DNA from: PCPOR2b sp965220385
Lineage (GTDB): Bacteria > Poribacteria > WGA-4E > PCPOR2b
Assembly (NCBI GenBank): GCA_965220385.1
Contig: OZ244825.1
Span: 4,650,001 to 4,714,000, forward strand
Direction: 5' to 3'
DNA length: 64,000 nucleotides
A program made the position numbers and the translations under genes. The notes beneath the pieces were generated by a model, which was not told the origin of the DNA, searched no databases, and saw only the letters and a list, made by a program, of their open reading frames with translations. This document shows, one piece after another, positions 22,539 through 32,760 of the stretch (its first letter is position 1; the number at the start of each line of letters is the position of its first letter).

Positions 22539-25500
22539 CTAGCCTACACGGTGATAACCATGCCCATCACCCGTGATTTTATATAGGGCATCCGCCGCCC
22601 AGAAGTGGATGTCCCCATCCAAGTCCTCCAAAGCTGTCTTGAGAACCGGTACAGCTTTTTGGCTCTTTGCTTCGCCAAGTGCCTTGAGGAGGTCTATCCG
22701 CAACTTCTTCTCCGACTGACTCGCTTGCAGGGTTCTCAGTTTTTCAGAAAGCGCCGCCACGGCAGCATCATCTCCTATCTTCCCAAGAGCAAGTGCCGCA
22801 TCCTGACGGAGTGCTATAACATTGGCATCATTGTTCAGTGTCTCTGCAATAGCTGCCACCACAGAAGGGTCACCCAGATCTCCCAATCCTTGTGTCGCCC
22901 AACGTCGCACATCAGCGTTGGCTTCGCCATCACCCAGCATCTTTTTTACAAGATCATCTTTGAATTCACTGAGATTGCCTTCACCGACACCGAGTGCTGT
23001 ATGTTGACGTATCTGCACAGTTGGACTAGCAAGCAGTTCTCTGATCCTCGGTATAACGTCTGGGGCATCGGATTTTGCAAGGGCATTCGCCGCATATGCC
23101 TTGACGGGCCACTCTTCCAGCGGGTCTTCAATTCGTTGAATCATCTTGGGGGCAACAAACGCAGGCAACCGGAACGGTTTTGTGGCTATCACAAAGTTTT
23201 CCCAACCCCAATTGTGTTTTGGAATTTTCTTGCCGTCTTTGTCCACTATTGCAATACCATATTCCGACTCGTCAATGAGCCGTCTTCCAAACGCTTCGGC
23301 CGCACGTTGATCCTTAATGTTGGCAAGCGCTATGGCGGCTTTTGTGCGAGCGGAAAGTTTCACAAGCGCATCCGTACGGACATCCATTTCCAAGTTTTGA
23401 TCTTCGAGAATTTCAATTAGCTTCGGCACGGCTCTTGTGCTCTTCAACACGCCAAGTCCTGTAACCGCGTTCGTGAAGATAGCTCCTTTTTCCGTATCGG
23501 TTTCCAAAATATCAAGGAGTACCGTCTCCGCCTTTTCGCCCCCAATCAATCCAAGTGCGGTCACACAAGCCGCTTTTACTACTTTATCCTCCAGAGGTGC
23601 GTAAAACATTTCAACAAGTTTATCGACCGCCCGAGCTTCTCTGATGGCACCTAACGCAGCAACAACTTGCGTTCGGACTTCAATATGCTTATCGTCCAGA
23701 GCAGCAAGGAGTGACGGGGCTGCGCCTTCATCAAGCAGCGCACCCAGCGCTGTTGCCGCACTCGCACGGATCGATTTGTACTCATTCTTGTTCTCAAGAA
23801 TACCGGTCAATATTTCAAGCGATTTCCGATCTTTGCTGAGTCCAAGCCCAAGCACAGCCTCTTTGCGAACAACATAGTTTGGGTGTTCTAACTCAGCAGT
23901 CATTGCATCCACAGGTGAATTATCGTTTTCCTCCAGCCTCCCGAGCACGAACACCAGCTTCCAACGCGTCCAGTCGTCCTCCACAGATCTGAGTGCATCT
24001 ATTATAGATTCCGCTGTCACCGCTCTGCCGAGTTTGGTTAAGGACGTGATTACTTCAGTCTGAACAGATAAGACCTCCTGCTTTTCTTCAAACGTCCCCC
24101 ATCCCTTTTTCAGCACATCAACCAATCCATCGTCGGCAAGTTCAGCCGGCAATTCACGCAGCGCAATGGCTGCCTGTTTACGCGCCCCCTCAAATTTGTC
24201 TTTCTTGAGCGTGGTTAGCAAAGGATTTACTACTTTGTCCCCCTTAATTTTTCCCAAAGCAACCGCAGCCTCTTGACGCACAATCCCCTGTTTATCCTCT
24301 CTGAGTGCCTGAATTAAAGGATCCACCACCATTTCACCTTTAACCTCTCCCAAAGCAAAGGCGGCACTCTTACGCACAGCAGCGCGCTCGTCCTCCTTGA
24401 GCGAATCAATCAACGGCTGCACAACCGCGTCCCCTTTAATTTTGCCGAGTGAAAGCGCAACTTCACTACGAACAAGGCTCGGAATTGGCTTAAGCTCACC
24501 CCACGTTCGATAATCAGGTGGCGCGTATTCTCCTGTCCACTCAATCCCCAAGTTGGCAATCGCTTCCTGCAATCGTGCGAGGGTGTTGTACTCCCGTTTC
24601 AGGTGTCTTTGAAAGTCTTTAATATCTTCATAGCGTGTCCCCAAAACCCACACAAGCGCAGGAACTGACTCTGGCGACTTGATTTCGCCCAACGCGGCGA
24701 CAGCACCCTTGCGGAGGACAGGACTGGTCTCATCGCTTAACATTAAGAGCAGCATCGGTTGTACCGCTTGGACCGCCGCCAGTCTCGTCAAAGCAGACAG
24801 CGCAGCACTCCGCACAGTCTCACGCCCCCGTTTATCCATTGCCATTGTAATTAGTTCCTGAATCGCTTCATCAGTGCTAATCTGGATCTGACCCAGCGCG
24901 GTGGCAGCGTTCGCAGCGGTGGTATCATCCAGCTTCAATCCCTGAATCAGTGCATCGCGCGCGCTGTTATCCGTACCACGCCCCCTCAAGACACTAAGCG
25001 TCTTGGCAGACGCCGCTCTCACATCCTTTCGAGGATCGGTCATCAACGCCTCGCTGAGACCATCCACTGAACGCAAGTCAGCGATACCGGCGAGTACCTC
25101 TGCGCTTCGAATCCTGACATTATCCCTTGGATCTTTCAACGCATTAACCAACCCCGGTACGGCTACCCCTTTCATCGCTCGCAATGCAGCACCTGCACTC
25201 CCACGGAGGTCATCGTTATCAAGCAGGCTAATTAGCCGGGAAATTGCTTCTTCGGCTTTCAATGCGCCAAGCGCCTGTGCCGCAGCAGCCTGCGTGTTAA
25301 TACGATGATTCTTACGCCGAGTTGTGTCGATATACGCGTTTGCAAGGTATTGGTACTCCGACGTCAGTTGGAGAAACTCATCTGAATTCTCGTCTGGAAG
25401 GACATTCTGAGCACCGGAGTCGAGCACCTCAATGAGGGGCTCAATAGACGGATTACCTATTGCCGTCAGTGCATTGATTGATGCAGTTCTCACATTTGCA

Positions 25501-26378
25501 TCGAGGTCCGCCAACAGGTGTATCAGTGAGGGAAGTGCTTCCTCCGCTTTGAGTTGACCAATCAATTTTGCTGCATGCATCCGCACCTGCCCAGCATTAG
25601 TCTGCGTCGCTAACTTGAGGGCAGGTACAATTGGCTCTTCCCTAAGCCGTTCCAAAGCAACAATCACGTTGTACAGCACATACGGAGATTCGTTCTTGTT
25701 TTTCAGAATAGATTCAAATGTGGGGATGAGTTCCGGATCGTTCAAATCCCCCAAATGCCTGACAGCTCCCTTCCTAATATCAGCGTCCGGGTGCTGCGTC
25801 GCACTGATTAACAGATTCGAAACCGTCGGGGTATTGCCGAGATTTTTAATTAGCGTCATCGCCGCACCACTGGCATTCGAGTCGAAGCATTTTTCAGCCT
25901 CCAAGAGTCCTACGATCACAGCGGAGTCGGACTGATTAATCAGTTCCGAAGGGAGATTGGCACTTTTTTCAGTGGCTTCAGCAAGTGAAGTTGCGAGGAG
26001 ACCCGCAATCGAATTTCTGGATCGGATGAGTCGTTCCAAGCGATCAAGATCATCGGAGTCCGGATCTTCCTGCGTCTCTAATGTTTTTATATCTGCGTTC
26101 AGTGGCTGTAAATACTCAACGACCTTTTGGACAGTGTCGTGCCAAGCAGTCATGTCAGTACTCCACCCCGAAGCGCTGTGTAGCCGAAGTAACGCTCGTA
26201 AAGACCGCGTTTCCGGAAGATCAGGTGCAGTCTCTATCGCACCCTGAGCGGCAGCGTAATCCGCCTGTGCAATTGCTGCTCGTGCTTCAAGAATGTTTCT
26301 ATCTTCCTTCTCGGCACAACCGGTGAGGATGCTGATTATCAGCACAAAACCGATAAACAGAACTAATTTTTGCTTCAT
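22539..26378 (-). CDS. Very large HEAT-repeat lipoprotein
   Basis: 1279 residues from ATG 26378 with GGGAGAT upstream. A lipoprotein signal (LVLFIGFVLIISILTGC, Cys about 21) is followed by a helical N-terminal region, then HEAT/PBS-lyase-type repeats for nearly the whole length: VRMHAAKLIGQLKAEEALPS, VRTASINALTAIGNPSIEPL, VRKSAAFALGEVKGEMVVDP, VRQEAAVALGKIKGDKVVNP. These form a curved solenoid for protein binding. No enzymatic domain is seen. It is likely an outer-membrane- or inner-membrane-anchored periplasmic scaffold. Element A lies immediately upstream (26401-26609) and may carry or displace the promoter. Confidence 0.9.
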   Translation of the reverse strand: MKQKLVLFIGFVLIISILTGCAEKEDRNILEARAAIAQADYAAAQGAIETAPDLPETRSLRALLRLHSASGWSTDMTAWHDTVQKVVEYLQPLNADIKTLETQEDPDSDDLDRLERLIRSRNSIAGLLATSLAEATEKSANLPSELINQSDSAVIVGLLEAEKCFDSNASGAAMTLIKNLGNTPTVSNLLISATQHPDADIRKGAVRHLGDLNDPELIPTFESILKNKNESPYVLYNVIVALERLREEPIVPALKLATQTNAGQVRMHAAKLIGQLKAEEALPSLIHLLADLDANVRTASINALTAIGNPSIEPLIEVLDSGAQNVLPDENSDEFLQLTSEYQYLANAYIDTTRRKNHRINTQAAAAQALGALKAEEAISRLISLLDNDDLRGSAGAALRAMKGVAVPGLVNALKDPRDNVRIRSAEVLAGIADLRSVDGLSEALMTDPRKDVRAASAKTLSVLRGRGTDNSARDALIQGLKLDDTTAANAATALGQIQISTDEAIQELITMAMDKRGRETVRSAALSALTRLAAVQAVQPMLLLMLSDETSPVLRKGAVAALGEIKSPESVPALVWVLGTRYEDIKDFQRHLKREYNTLARLQEAIANLGIEWTGEYAPPDYRTWGELKPIPSLVRSEVALSLGKIKGDAVVQPLIDSLKEDERAAVRKSAAFALGEVKGEMVVDPLIQALREDKQGIVRQEAAVALGKIKGDKVVNPLLTTLKKDKFEGARKQAAIALRELPAELADDGLVDVLKKGWGTFEEKQEVLSVQTEVITSLTKLGRAVTAESIIDALRSVEDDWTRWKLVFVLGRLEENDNSPVDAMTAELEHPNYVVRKEAVLGLGLSKDRKSLEILTGILENKNEYKSIRASAATALGALLDEGAAPSLLAALDDKHIEVRTQVVAALGAIREARAVDKLVEMFYAPLEDKVVKAACVTALGLIGGEKAETVLLDILETDTEKGAIFTNAVTGLGVLKSTRAVPKLIEILEDQNLEMDVRTDALVKLSARTKAAIALANIKDQRAAEAFGRRLIDESEYGIAIVDKDGKKIPKHNWGWENFVIATKPFRLPAFVAPKMIQRIEDPLEEWPVKAYAANALAKSDAPDVIPRIRELLASPTVQIRQHTALGVGEGNLSEFKDDLVKKMLGDGEANADVRRWATQGLGDLGDPSVVAAIAETLNNDANVIALRQDAALALGKIGDDAAVAALSEKLRTLQASQSEKKLRIDLLKALGEAKSQKAVPVLKTALEDLDGDIHFWAADALYKITGDGHGYHRVG

Positions 26379-26400
26379 TTTTTATCTCCCTTTTTTATAT

Positions 26401-26609
26401 TAGGACTTACGCAGCTAAACGGTTAAAGCCCTGTAGTTCGGCGATTCATCGCCGCTGAACACCGTTTCCAACGCCCGTTTCTTAATCCCGCCTGCCTGCT
26501 CTCGGCTTGTCGGAGTCCCGCCTGTCCCGATAAGTTGGGGATTTATCGGGGATGAATCCCCAACTTATCGGGACAGACGGGCAACTACAATCGAAGTGCG
26601 TAAGTCCTG
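26401..26609. repeat. MITE-like element A, copy 4, with a target duplication
   Basis: 209 bp with ends TAGGACTTACGCAG and (inverted) CAGGACTTACGCAC, flanked on both sides by TATAT (26396-26400 and 26610-26614), a likely target-site duplication. Inside is a perfect 21-bp stem (26523-26575, TGTCCCGATAAGTTGGGGAT...) with the P core in its loop. Confidence 0.8.
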
Positions 26610-26667
26610 TATATGTAGTGCGAAAAACGTAAAACATTAAAGCGTAAGTTCTAGGCATTTGACTAAT

Positions 26668-29600
26668 TTAATTCCCCGCGATGACCAACTTCGTCAGGTC
26701 AGCAAGCGGGTATACCTTTTGCGCGATAGCGTTCAGCAGGGCGAGCCGATTGGAGCGGATCGCATCATCTTCCGCCATGACCATTACATCATCGAAAAAC
26801 TGGTCGATCACAGGCTGAAGTTCACCAAGCTGGGTAAGAAGCTCTTCGTAGTCGCGTTTCTGTACAGATATGCTTAGCTCCGCCTCCGCAGTTTCCACAA
26901 CTTTCCCCAACTGCCTTTCAGCTTCGTCCTGAAAAAGATTGGGTTGGATCTCTGTCGGGGGCTGATCCGGCAAAATTCTCAGAACGCGATTCAGTGCTGG
27001 ATATATCCTGTCAAAGTCCGATTGCTCACGGAAGGTCTTAAGAACCACCGCCCGCTCCAGAATATCAATTACATCCACCTCGTCTGTTGCAAGGACTGCA
27101 TCAATAAGGTCTGGCGCGTAGGCAAGATCTGGCATATAACTCTCCCCTTGCAGAAGTACCTCCATCCGACCTTTGATAAAATCAAGCACAGCGGTCTTTG
27201 TATCTTCGACGAAATCAACCTGATATAGTTCAATCGCCTTCTCAATAACAGCAGTTAATGCAAGACGGTGATTGCGTTCGTGCAGGATGCGTATCGTTCC
27301 GATTGCATGACGCCTGAGTGAATACGGATCTTGAGAACCTGTTGGCCGCTCATCAATACCAAAATATCCAACGATAGTGTCGATTTTGTCCGCAAGCGCA
27401 ACGATTGTCCCTGCGTCGGTACGCGGGATGGGAGCGTCAGCGGCAATAGGCTGATAGTGTTCTTCAATCGCCACAGCTACGGCGTTGGATTCACCGGAAT
27501 TTTCGGCGTAATACTTCCCGATAATCCCTTGCAGCGATGGAAATTCAATCACCATCTGCGTCGTCAAATCCGCCTTACAGAGCGAGGCCGCTCGAATGAC
27601 ACTGTCTTTCACGCTCTCGTCAACACCAATCTGCCCTGCAATGAATGTAGCAAGCGCCTTCAATCGAGTGATTTTGTCGTGAAGTGAGCCAAGTTTTACC
27701 TGAAAAACAACGTTGTGCAGTCGATCTACCTTATCCGCAAGTGAGGTCTTCTGATCTTCGTTATAGAAGAACGCTGCGTCATTGAGCCGAGCATGTAAGA
27801 CCCGCTCGTTGCCGTGACGCACGCCGTCAAGGTTGCCATCTGTCCCATTGGAAATCGTTATAAACTGTGCCGCCAGCTTTTCATCAGACTGCCACATCGG
27901 AAAGTAGCGTTGCTGCGTCTTCATGGGAGTGATCAAAACTTCGGTCGGCAGTGCCAGATGAGATTCACTGAAACCACCCACAACTGCTTGGGGGTTCTCG
28001 ACAAGGAAATTGACGGTATCCAGCAACTCCGGATCAATCACCGTTAAACACCCTTCGGCTTTAAGAATCTCCGTAACTTGGCTCTCGATCTCCTGTCGTC
28101 GTGCCTCCGGATCCACAGTCACGTTGACCGTCTGTAGACTCTCAATATAGTCGTCAAGCGAAGCTGAGGACAGTTCAACCGGCTCCGGGTTCAACGAACG
28201 GTGCCCGTACGTCTGCCTGCCCGAACGCAAAGTATCCAGTTGGAAATCAACCACCCCATCCCCCAGCAAGGCGACCAGCCACCGTATGGGACGTGCGAAC
28301 CTCAGATTATCCCAGCGCATCGTTTTGGGAAAATTTAATGATTGAATCCACTCCGGGATCTCTGTTTTCAGCAGGTCATGCACAGATTGACCCTTTTCGA
28401 GCTTATCTGCGGCAACATATTCCCCACGCGGTGTCTCAACGATTTTCAGATCTTCGACGCTGACCCCTTGTGTCTTTGCAAAACCGAGTGCCGCCTTAGT
28501 AGGATTCCCGTCCGCATCGTACGCAACACGTTTCGGAGGACCAACCACCTCAGTGACCTGATCCGGCTGCAAGCCCGCTAATCCCTTGATCCATAAGGTC
28601 AGACGGCGGGGGGTTGCCAACGTCCGGATATCTTCAAACGGAAGCCGAGCATTCTCAAGAGATTGAGCAGCAACCGCGCGAAGTTGGTCCAAGGCTGGTG
28701 AAATATAGCCCGCCGGGATCTCTTCCGTTCCAATCTCTAAGAGGAAATCTACAGGCGCTTCGCTTCCAGATTGTGCTTCGGACCGCTTCTCAGGTCCTGA
28801 TTGTGGATCTAAAACCTTTTCTTCATCCACACCTTCCGCTGCCTTGGGTTTCCAACGACCCAACAGTGGATGCCCCATCTCCTCACGTTGCGCGGCATAA
28901 GCACGCGCGGTCCGTTGTGCGAGACGACGGACGCGCTCAATGTAGCCGACACGCTCCGTTACGCTGATGACACCGCGGGCATCGAGGACATTAAACGTGT
29001 GTGAGCATTTCAGAACATAATCTGTCGCCGGTAGTACTAAACCGGATTCTATACTGGCTAACGCTTCCTTTTCGTAAGCGTCAAAGAGGCTAAACAACGT
29101 CTCAACGTCCGCACTCTCAAACTGATATTTAGAGTACTCTACTTCGCTCTGGTGGTGTACATCTCCGTAGACCAGTTGATCGTTCCATTTGATGTCGAAG
29201 AAGCTGCCGACATCTTGCAGATAGAGGGCAATACGTTCCAGCCCATACGTCAATTCAGCGCAGATCGGGTCTAATTCGATGCCTCCCATCTGTTGGAAAT
29301 AGGTGAACTGTGTCACTTCGGCACCGTTCCACCAGACCTCCCAGCCGAGTCCAGAGCCACCCAATGTCGGCGCTTCCCAATCGTCCTCAACAAAACGGAA
29401 GTCATTGCGGCGGGAATCAATTCCCAAATGCTGTAGGCTTTCCAAGTAGAGCGGCAGCACGTCTGTCGGCGCAGGTTTAAGAATCACCTGATATTGGTAA
29501 TACGCTCCAAGCCGAAACGGATTTTCACCGTACCGACCATCGGCAGGACGGCGTGAAGGTTCGACATAAGCAACCTGCCACGGTTCCGGTCCGAGGCAGC

Positions 29601-29721
29601 GCAAGAACGTGGCGGGATTAAACGTTCCCGCACCAACCTCAACATCAGTCGGTTGCTGAATAGTACATCCGTAATCCGCCCAAAACCTCTCCAAAGCAAG
29701 TATTATTTCCTGAAACGTCAT
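26668..29721 (-). CDS. glyQS: Glycyl-tRNA synthetase, fused alpha and beta subunits
   Basis: 1017 residues. Residues 1 to about 290 are the class II catalytic alpha subunit: MTFQEIILALERFWADYGC, GAGTFNPATFLRCLGPEPW, EVWWNGAEVTQFTYFQQMGG, ELTYGLERIALYLQ. A charged linker follows near residues 290-325, then the beta subunit: DFLLEIGTEEIPAGYISPAL, an HD-like domain and a C-terminal anticodon-binding region ending near FFDDVMVMAEDDAIRSNRLA. It charges tRNA-Gly. Most bacteria encode alpha and beta separately; a single fused chain is known in some lineages such as chlamydiae. The frame across the linker is continuous. Confidence 0.96.
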   Translation of the reverse strand: MTFQEIILALERFWADYGCTIQQPTDVEVGAGTFNPATFLRCLGPEPWQVAYVEPSRRPADGRYGENPFRLGAYYQYQVILKPAPTDVLPLYLESLQHLGIDSRRNDFRFVEDDWEAPTLGGSGLGWEVWWNGAEVTQFTYFQQMGGIELDPICAELTYGLERIALYLQDVGSFFDIKWNDQLVYGDVHHQSEVEYSKYQFESADVETLFSLFDAYEKEALASIESGLVLPATDYVLKCSHTFNVLDARGVISVTERVGYIERVRRLAQRTARAYAAQREEMGHPLLGRWKPKAAEGVDEEKVLDPQSGPEKRSEAQSGSEAPVDFLLEIGTEEIPAGYISPALDQLRAVAAQSLENARLPFEDIRTLATPRRLTLWIKGLAGLQPDQVTEVVGPPKRVAYDADGNPTKAALGFAKTQGVSVEDLKIVETPRGEYVAADKLEKGQSVHDLLKTEIPEWIQSLNFPKTMRWDNLRFARPIRWLVALLGDGVVDFQLDTLRSGRQTYGHRSLNPEPVELSSASLDDYIESLQTVNVTVDPEARRQEIESQVTEILKAEGCLTVIDPELLDTVNFLVENPQAVVGGFSESHLALPTEVLITPMKTQQRYFPMWQSDEKLAAQFITISNGTDGNLDGVRHGNERVLHARLNDAAFFYNEDQKTSLADKVDRLHNVVFQVKLGSLHDKITRLKALATFIAGQIGVDESVKDSVIRAASLCKADLTTQMVIEFPSLQGIIGKYYAENSGESNAVAVAIEEHYQPIAADAPIPRTDAGTIVALADKIDTIVGYFGIDERPTGSQDPYSLRRHAIGTIRILHERNHRLALTAVIEKAIELYQVDFVEDTKTAVLDFIKGRMEVLLQGESYMPDLAYAPDLIDAVLATDEVDVIDILERAVVLKTFREQSDFDRIYPALNRVLRILPDQPPTEIQPNLFQDEAERQLGKVVETAEAELSISVQKRDYEELLTQLGELQPVIDQFFDDVMVMAEDDAIRSNRLALLNAIAQKVYPLADLTKLVIAGN

Positions 29722-29768
29722 CGTTATGATTCCTTATAGATACTGTCTGTTTAACACCCCATTATACA

Positions 29769-29993
29769 TTACCAAGCCAACCCCAGTTTTTCGGCGACTT
29801 TCTGTGCAGATGTGGTTTTGCTGCCAGTTCCTACAGCGGCAAGGGATCCCAGAAGTTCTTCGGCAAAGTCATCGCGCAATTCTAATTCTTCATCAAGGTC
29901 GTCCAGCATTTCTGACAGTGTTTGTATGACAACTGCCCGAACAAGGTCTCTAAACTCATCAATTGTTAAATCTGCCACTTTTGCAGGTGTCAT
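29769..29993 (-). CDS. Small antitoxin-like protein
   Basis: 74 residues from ATG 29993. Acidic helical N-terminal part (TIDEFRDLVRAVVIQTLSEM, LDDLDEELELRDDFAEELLG) and a Ser/Thr-Lys-rich tail ending AQKVAEKLGLAW, the style of RelB-like antitoxins that pair with ParE/RelE toxins. No toxin gene is adjacent on either side (glyQS downstream, about 200 bp empty upstream), so it is an orphan or its partner is lost. Weak ribosome site. Confidence 0.5.
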   Translation of the reverse strand: MTPAKVADLTIDEFRDLVRAVVIQTLSEMLDDLDEELELRDDFAEELLGSLAAVGTGSKTTSAQKVAEKLGLAW

Positions 29994-30199
29994 TCTGAAT
30001 GATTAGCTTGTTGTGAGTCTGCCGAGGGCGGGTGCAAGGGAGATTTCCCCTCGGCTTGATTAATCCTTTCCAATAACCCGTGGATTTGGTAAATGCTGTC
30101 GGTTTCAATTCCTCGCTTTTTTTGCCTGCACCTTTAAGTTTTCCCAGATCATATCGCGGTTAAACTTGTCGTGCCAATTTTTGTTCAGCCTGTAAGTCC

Positions 30200-31009
30200 C
30201 TAACGGCTCGGAAGCAGACTCCTGTACTCATCAAGCTGCTCTTCAAAGCTGCCGTAGCCCTCCTCACCGTAGACTTCCTTGTACAATTTAGGATTGTCAA
30301 GATCTTTTCTCATCTGCTTGACCGTTGGGGTTTTCCCGTTTTCACTGGAACACAACTTCTTCCAGAGTTCTTTGACGTGGACATCGGGGATAACGTAGTT
30401 TGATGGATAGGTATCGTCGTGTATGTCGTCTGCGCTACGTCCGGTGCCAGTTTCAATTTGGGTGGATCTGCCGAGCTCGTAAGCCTCTGACATTGCCTCT
30501 ATCTCTGGTGGTTTTTCTGAGGTGCAGAATCGTGAATCTTGGTTTAACTGTTCACCAAATCGAACGGCTTGGGAAATGTCTTTGTTGACCTTGATTCCAA
30601 GCCCTTCCATCAACTTGCTTACCTCTTTAAGGGCGGAAACAATTTTGGGGAGATCATTCACTGACACTGATGAGAAGTCGAATTTGATACTGGAAAGTGC
30701 CTCGGCTAACGCTTGTGCGGTATCGCAAACGGCGGCAACGAGGGTTCCTTTCTGTTCAGCGAGGTACTCCGCGCGTCTTGCGGTCAGTGAAACCTGAAAC
30801 GAAAAGGCGGTCGATTTGGGGTTGCAGGTGCGAATGGCATCGCGAACGTGTTTGCGGTCTTTCTCTGTGTCGCCGGTGGTGGCGTGGGGTTTCCAACCCA
30901 TGACTTGATCGACGATTTGGGACGTTGTCTGAAATTGGGCATATAGATCGACGACAGCAAGTTTTTCTTCATCTGTCAGTTGGTATGGATTTTTTTTGCG
31001 CTTTTTCAT
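30200..31009 (-). CDS. Unknown protein with N-terminal HTH-like region
   Basis: 269 residues from ATG 31009 (MKKRKKNPYQLTDEEKLAVV); upstream AAGGAGAAAAACAG gives a good ribosome site. The basic N-terminus and TDEEKLAVVDLYAQFQTTSQ-IVDQVMGW look like a helix-turn-helix of the small-terminase or transposase-associated kind. The middle (AEALSSIKFDFSSVSVNDLP, LKEVSKLMEGLGIKV) is helical. The C-terminus (KKLCSSENGKTPTVKQMRKD, YGEEGYGSFEEQLDEY) is acidic. No catalytic motif. It could be a phage-derived DNA-binding protein; I cannot assign a function. Confidence 0.6.
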   Translation of the reverse strand: MKKRKKNPYQLTDEEKLAVVDLYAQFQTTSQIVDQVMGWKPHATTGDTEKDRKHVRDAIRTCNPKSTAFSFQVSLTARRAEYLAEQKGTLVAAVCDTAQALAEALSSIKFDFSSVSVNDLPKIVSALKEVSKLMEGLGIKVNKDISQAVRFGEQLNQDSRFCTSEKPPEIEAMSEAYELGRSTQIETGTGRSADDIHDDTYPSNYVIPDVHVKELWKKLCSSENGKTPTVKQMRKDLDNPKLYKEVYGEEGYGSFEEQLDEYRSLLPSR

Positions 31010-31202
31010 CTGTTTTTCTCCTTAGCGCAAGATATCGGGTAGTGTGAACCTTGAATCGTGCGGGTTTTTAAGAATTGGTTTTGCGCTATTTTGCGCTGTT
31101 GCGCTATAAGAATGGGGCAGTGGTGGTTATTCTGTATGAATTATGAGACGTTCAGACGTTCATTTGATAAACCTATAGTTCATAACTGTGTAGGAGTTTG
31201 GT

Positions 31203-31565
31203 TTATTCATATTCGATAATTGCGGCGATTGCCGCGGTAATCCCTTGCATAAGCGTTGCGTTGAGTTTGCCTCGCCTGCTAATAAAGCGTTTCACATCCA
31301 CCCCCCGGATTTGCAGCGTGTCAACGGCTGAAAGTTTTGTTAGACCGTTCATGCCACTGGGCTCGATACAAACATGCCAGATATTTCTCGAAAACCGGTC
31401 TTGCCAACCGGTGATTGGGGAAACCAACTTAATCGGTAGATGTCCCACGCGATCGGAACTGATAACTACAGCGGGACGAATTTTCTAAATTTCTGCGCCA
31501 ATCGTCGGATCGAAGTTTAGATCCCAAACCTCTCCCCGACGCGGATTAGGTGGATTCGTATTCAA
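31203..31565 (-). pseudogene. MazF/PemK-family toxin gene with an in-frame amber stop
   Basis: The frame from about TTG 31565 encodes a typical MazF: NPRRGEVWDLNFDPTIGAEI, then TAG at 31485-31487, then KIRPAVVISSDRVGHLPIKL and VSPITGWQDRF ... GLTKLSAVDTLQIRGV, ending TAA 31203. In the family, the stop position is normally Gln or a basic residue (IGAEIQKIRPAVV), one C-to-T change from TAG. Its start overlaps the end of the HTH-peptidase gene. As written, only a 26-residue fragment or a catalytically incomplete C-terminal 81-residue piece can be made. MazF is an mRNA-cleaving toxin; no classical MazE is adjacent. Confidence 0.8.
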
Positions 31566-32760
31566 CAAGGTCTCCCCCTTCAAGTTCGCGCCATTCGGGA
31601 TCGTTTTGGTAGTAATCCGCCATCTGCTTCGCCTGTTCCCTCAACAGGTTGCGCCTCAAATCTGTTGGCAGTTCAAAGAAAGCGCGACGTTCAATCAGTG
31701 ACGGGGATGAAGCGGTCTCAAGTGTGTCGTTAAGGAGTTGCTCGGCTTCCCTTTCCTCTATCAATCCTTCGGAAAGTGCGTGAAATACCTGCTGATGAAA
31801 GCGTCTTGGTTTTTCAGGAGGTATTTCAATCGGTTCACGCTTTTTCCAACCCAATTTGTTGATTTCCATGCACCACTGTTTATAGTAGGCGTTGGTAATA
31901 ATCCGCAAATCCTTCAGTCGATACAGAATTGCTTGGATGCTCATTCCGTAACGCCACTTGAGGTACTGGAGCTCTTCTGATTGAATGCGGTTTCGTTTCT
32001 CACCGACTTCCTGACACAACTCTTCGGCGGGCAGAAGAAAAGCGGCGCCAAATCGGAAAGCGGTTTTTTCCGCATGAACATCTTCCTCCAATTTTAGGAT
32101 CAGATGTCCAAGTTCGTGTGCTATGTTGAACCGCTGCCGGTCTCCCGGTGTGCCTCGGCGCGTTGCAATTGCTGCCGATAGTACATTTTTGTCGTTATCA
32201 CGCACCACAGCAGAAATGCCATCGAAAGTTTCAATCGCATCAACCTCAATGATGTGGATGAAATGGTCTTCAAGCACACCCACAAGGTTTGCAATTGGGT
32301 CAACCCCAAGGTCCCACTGCTGGCGAAGCGCAAGGGCGGCCCCTTCGGCGTCTTCTATTTTGGAAACAGGAAACTCCTGAATCGGGAGTTCAAGATTCTT
32401 GTGTTCATCCATCCGTTCCAGTAGGGAGACCCGTTTCTCCAATACTTCAGCACCAAAACTCTGTAGCTGCTCCTGCGCTTTCTTACCTAAGCGAGTACGT
32501 TTTCGATAGGCAATCCATTCGACATGACAGGTTGGTTCGCCCCACAATTGAGCGGATTTAATTCCCAATGCGGCAGCGATTTGGTTGAGTGTCGTCACCT
32601 TGGGTTGCATCTTCCCACGTTCATATTTTGAAAGTGCTTGTTTGCTAACTAGTCCATCAATAGCAGCTTCTAAGTCGTCAAGCGACATGCCACGAGCAAG
32701 TCTAAATCGCTTCAATCGTTCTCCCAGCATGATTGTGCTTCCCTTCTGATGTTCATTCAT
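31546..32760 (-). CDS. HTH-XRE and M78 (ImmA/IrrE) metallopeptidase fusion regulator
   Basis: 404 residues from ATG 32760, which overlaps the previous gene by ATGA; ATG 32730 (MLGERLKRFRLARGMSLDDL) has a better ribosome site and may be the true start. The N-terminal XRE helix-turn-helix (ISKYERGK-like: SKQALSKYERGKMQPKVTTL, NQIAAALGIKSAQLW) is joined to an M78 zinc peptidase with HELGH in FNIAHELGHLI and a downstream conserved AFRFGAAFLLP. Proteins of this type cleave a repressor, or themselves, to switch on mobile-element or defence genes. It lies beside a CBASS operon, where separate HTH (CapH) and M78 peptidase (CapP) genes are known regulators. Here the two activities are in one chain. 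Confidence 0.85.
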   Translation of the reverse strand: MNEHQKGSTIMLGERLKRFRLARGMSLDDLEAAIDGLVSKQALSKYERGKMQPKVTTLNQIAAALGIKSAQLWGEPTCHVEWIAYRKRTRLGKKAQEQLQSFGAEVLEKRVSLLERMDEHKNLELPIQEFPVSKIEDAEGAALALRQQWDLGVDPIANLVGVLEDHFIHIIEVDAIETFDGISAVVRDNDKNVLSAAIATRRGTPGDRQRFNIAHELGHLILKLEEDVHAEKTAFRFGAAFLLPAEELCQEVGEKRNRIQSEELQYLKWRYGMSIQAILYRLKDLRIITNAYYKQWCMEINKLGWKKREPIEIPPEKPRRFHQQVFHALSEGLIEEREAEQLLNDTLETASSPSLIERRAFFELPTDLRRNLLREQAKQMADYYQNDPEWRELEGGDLVEYEST

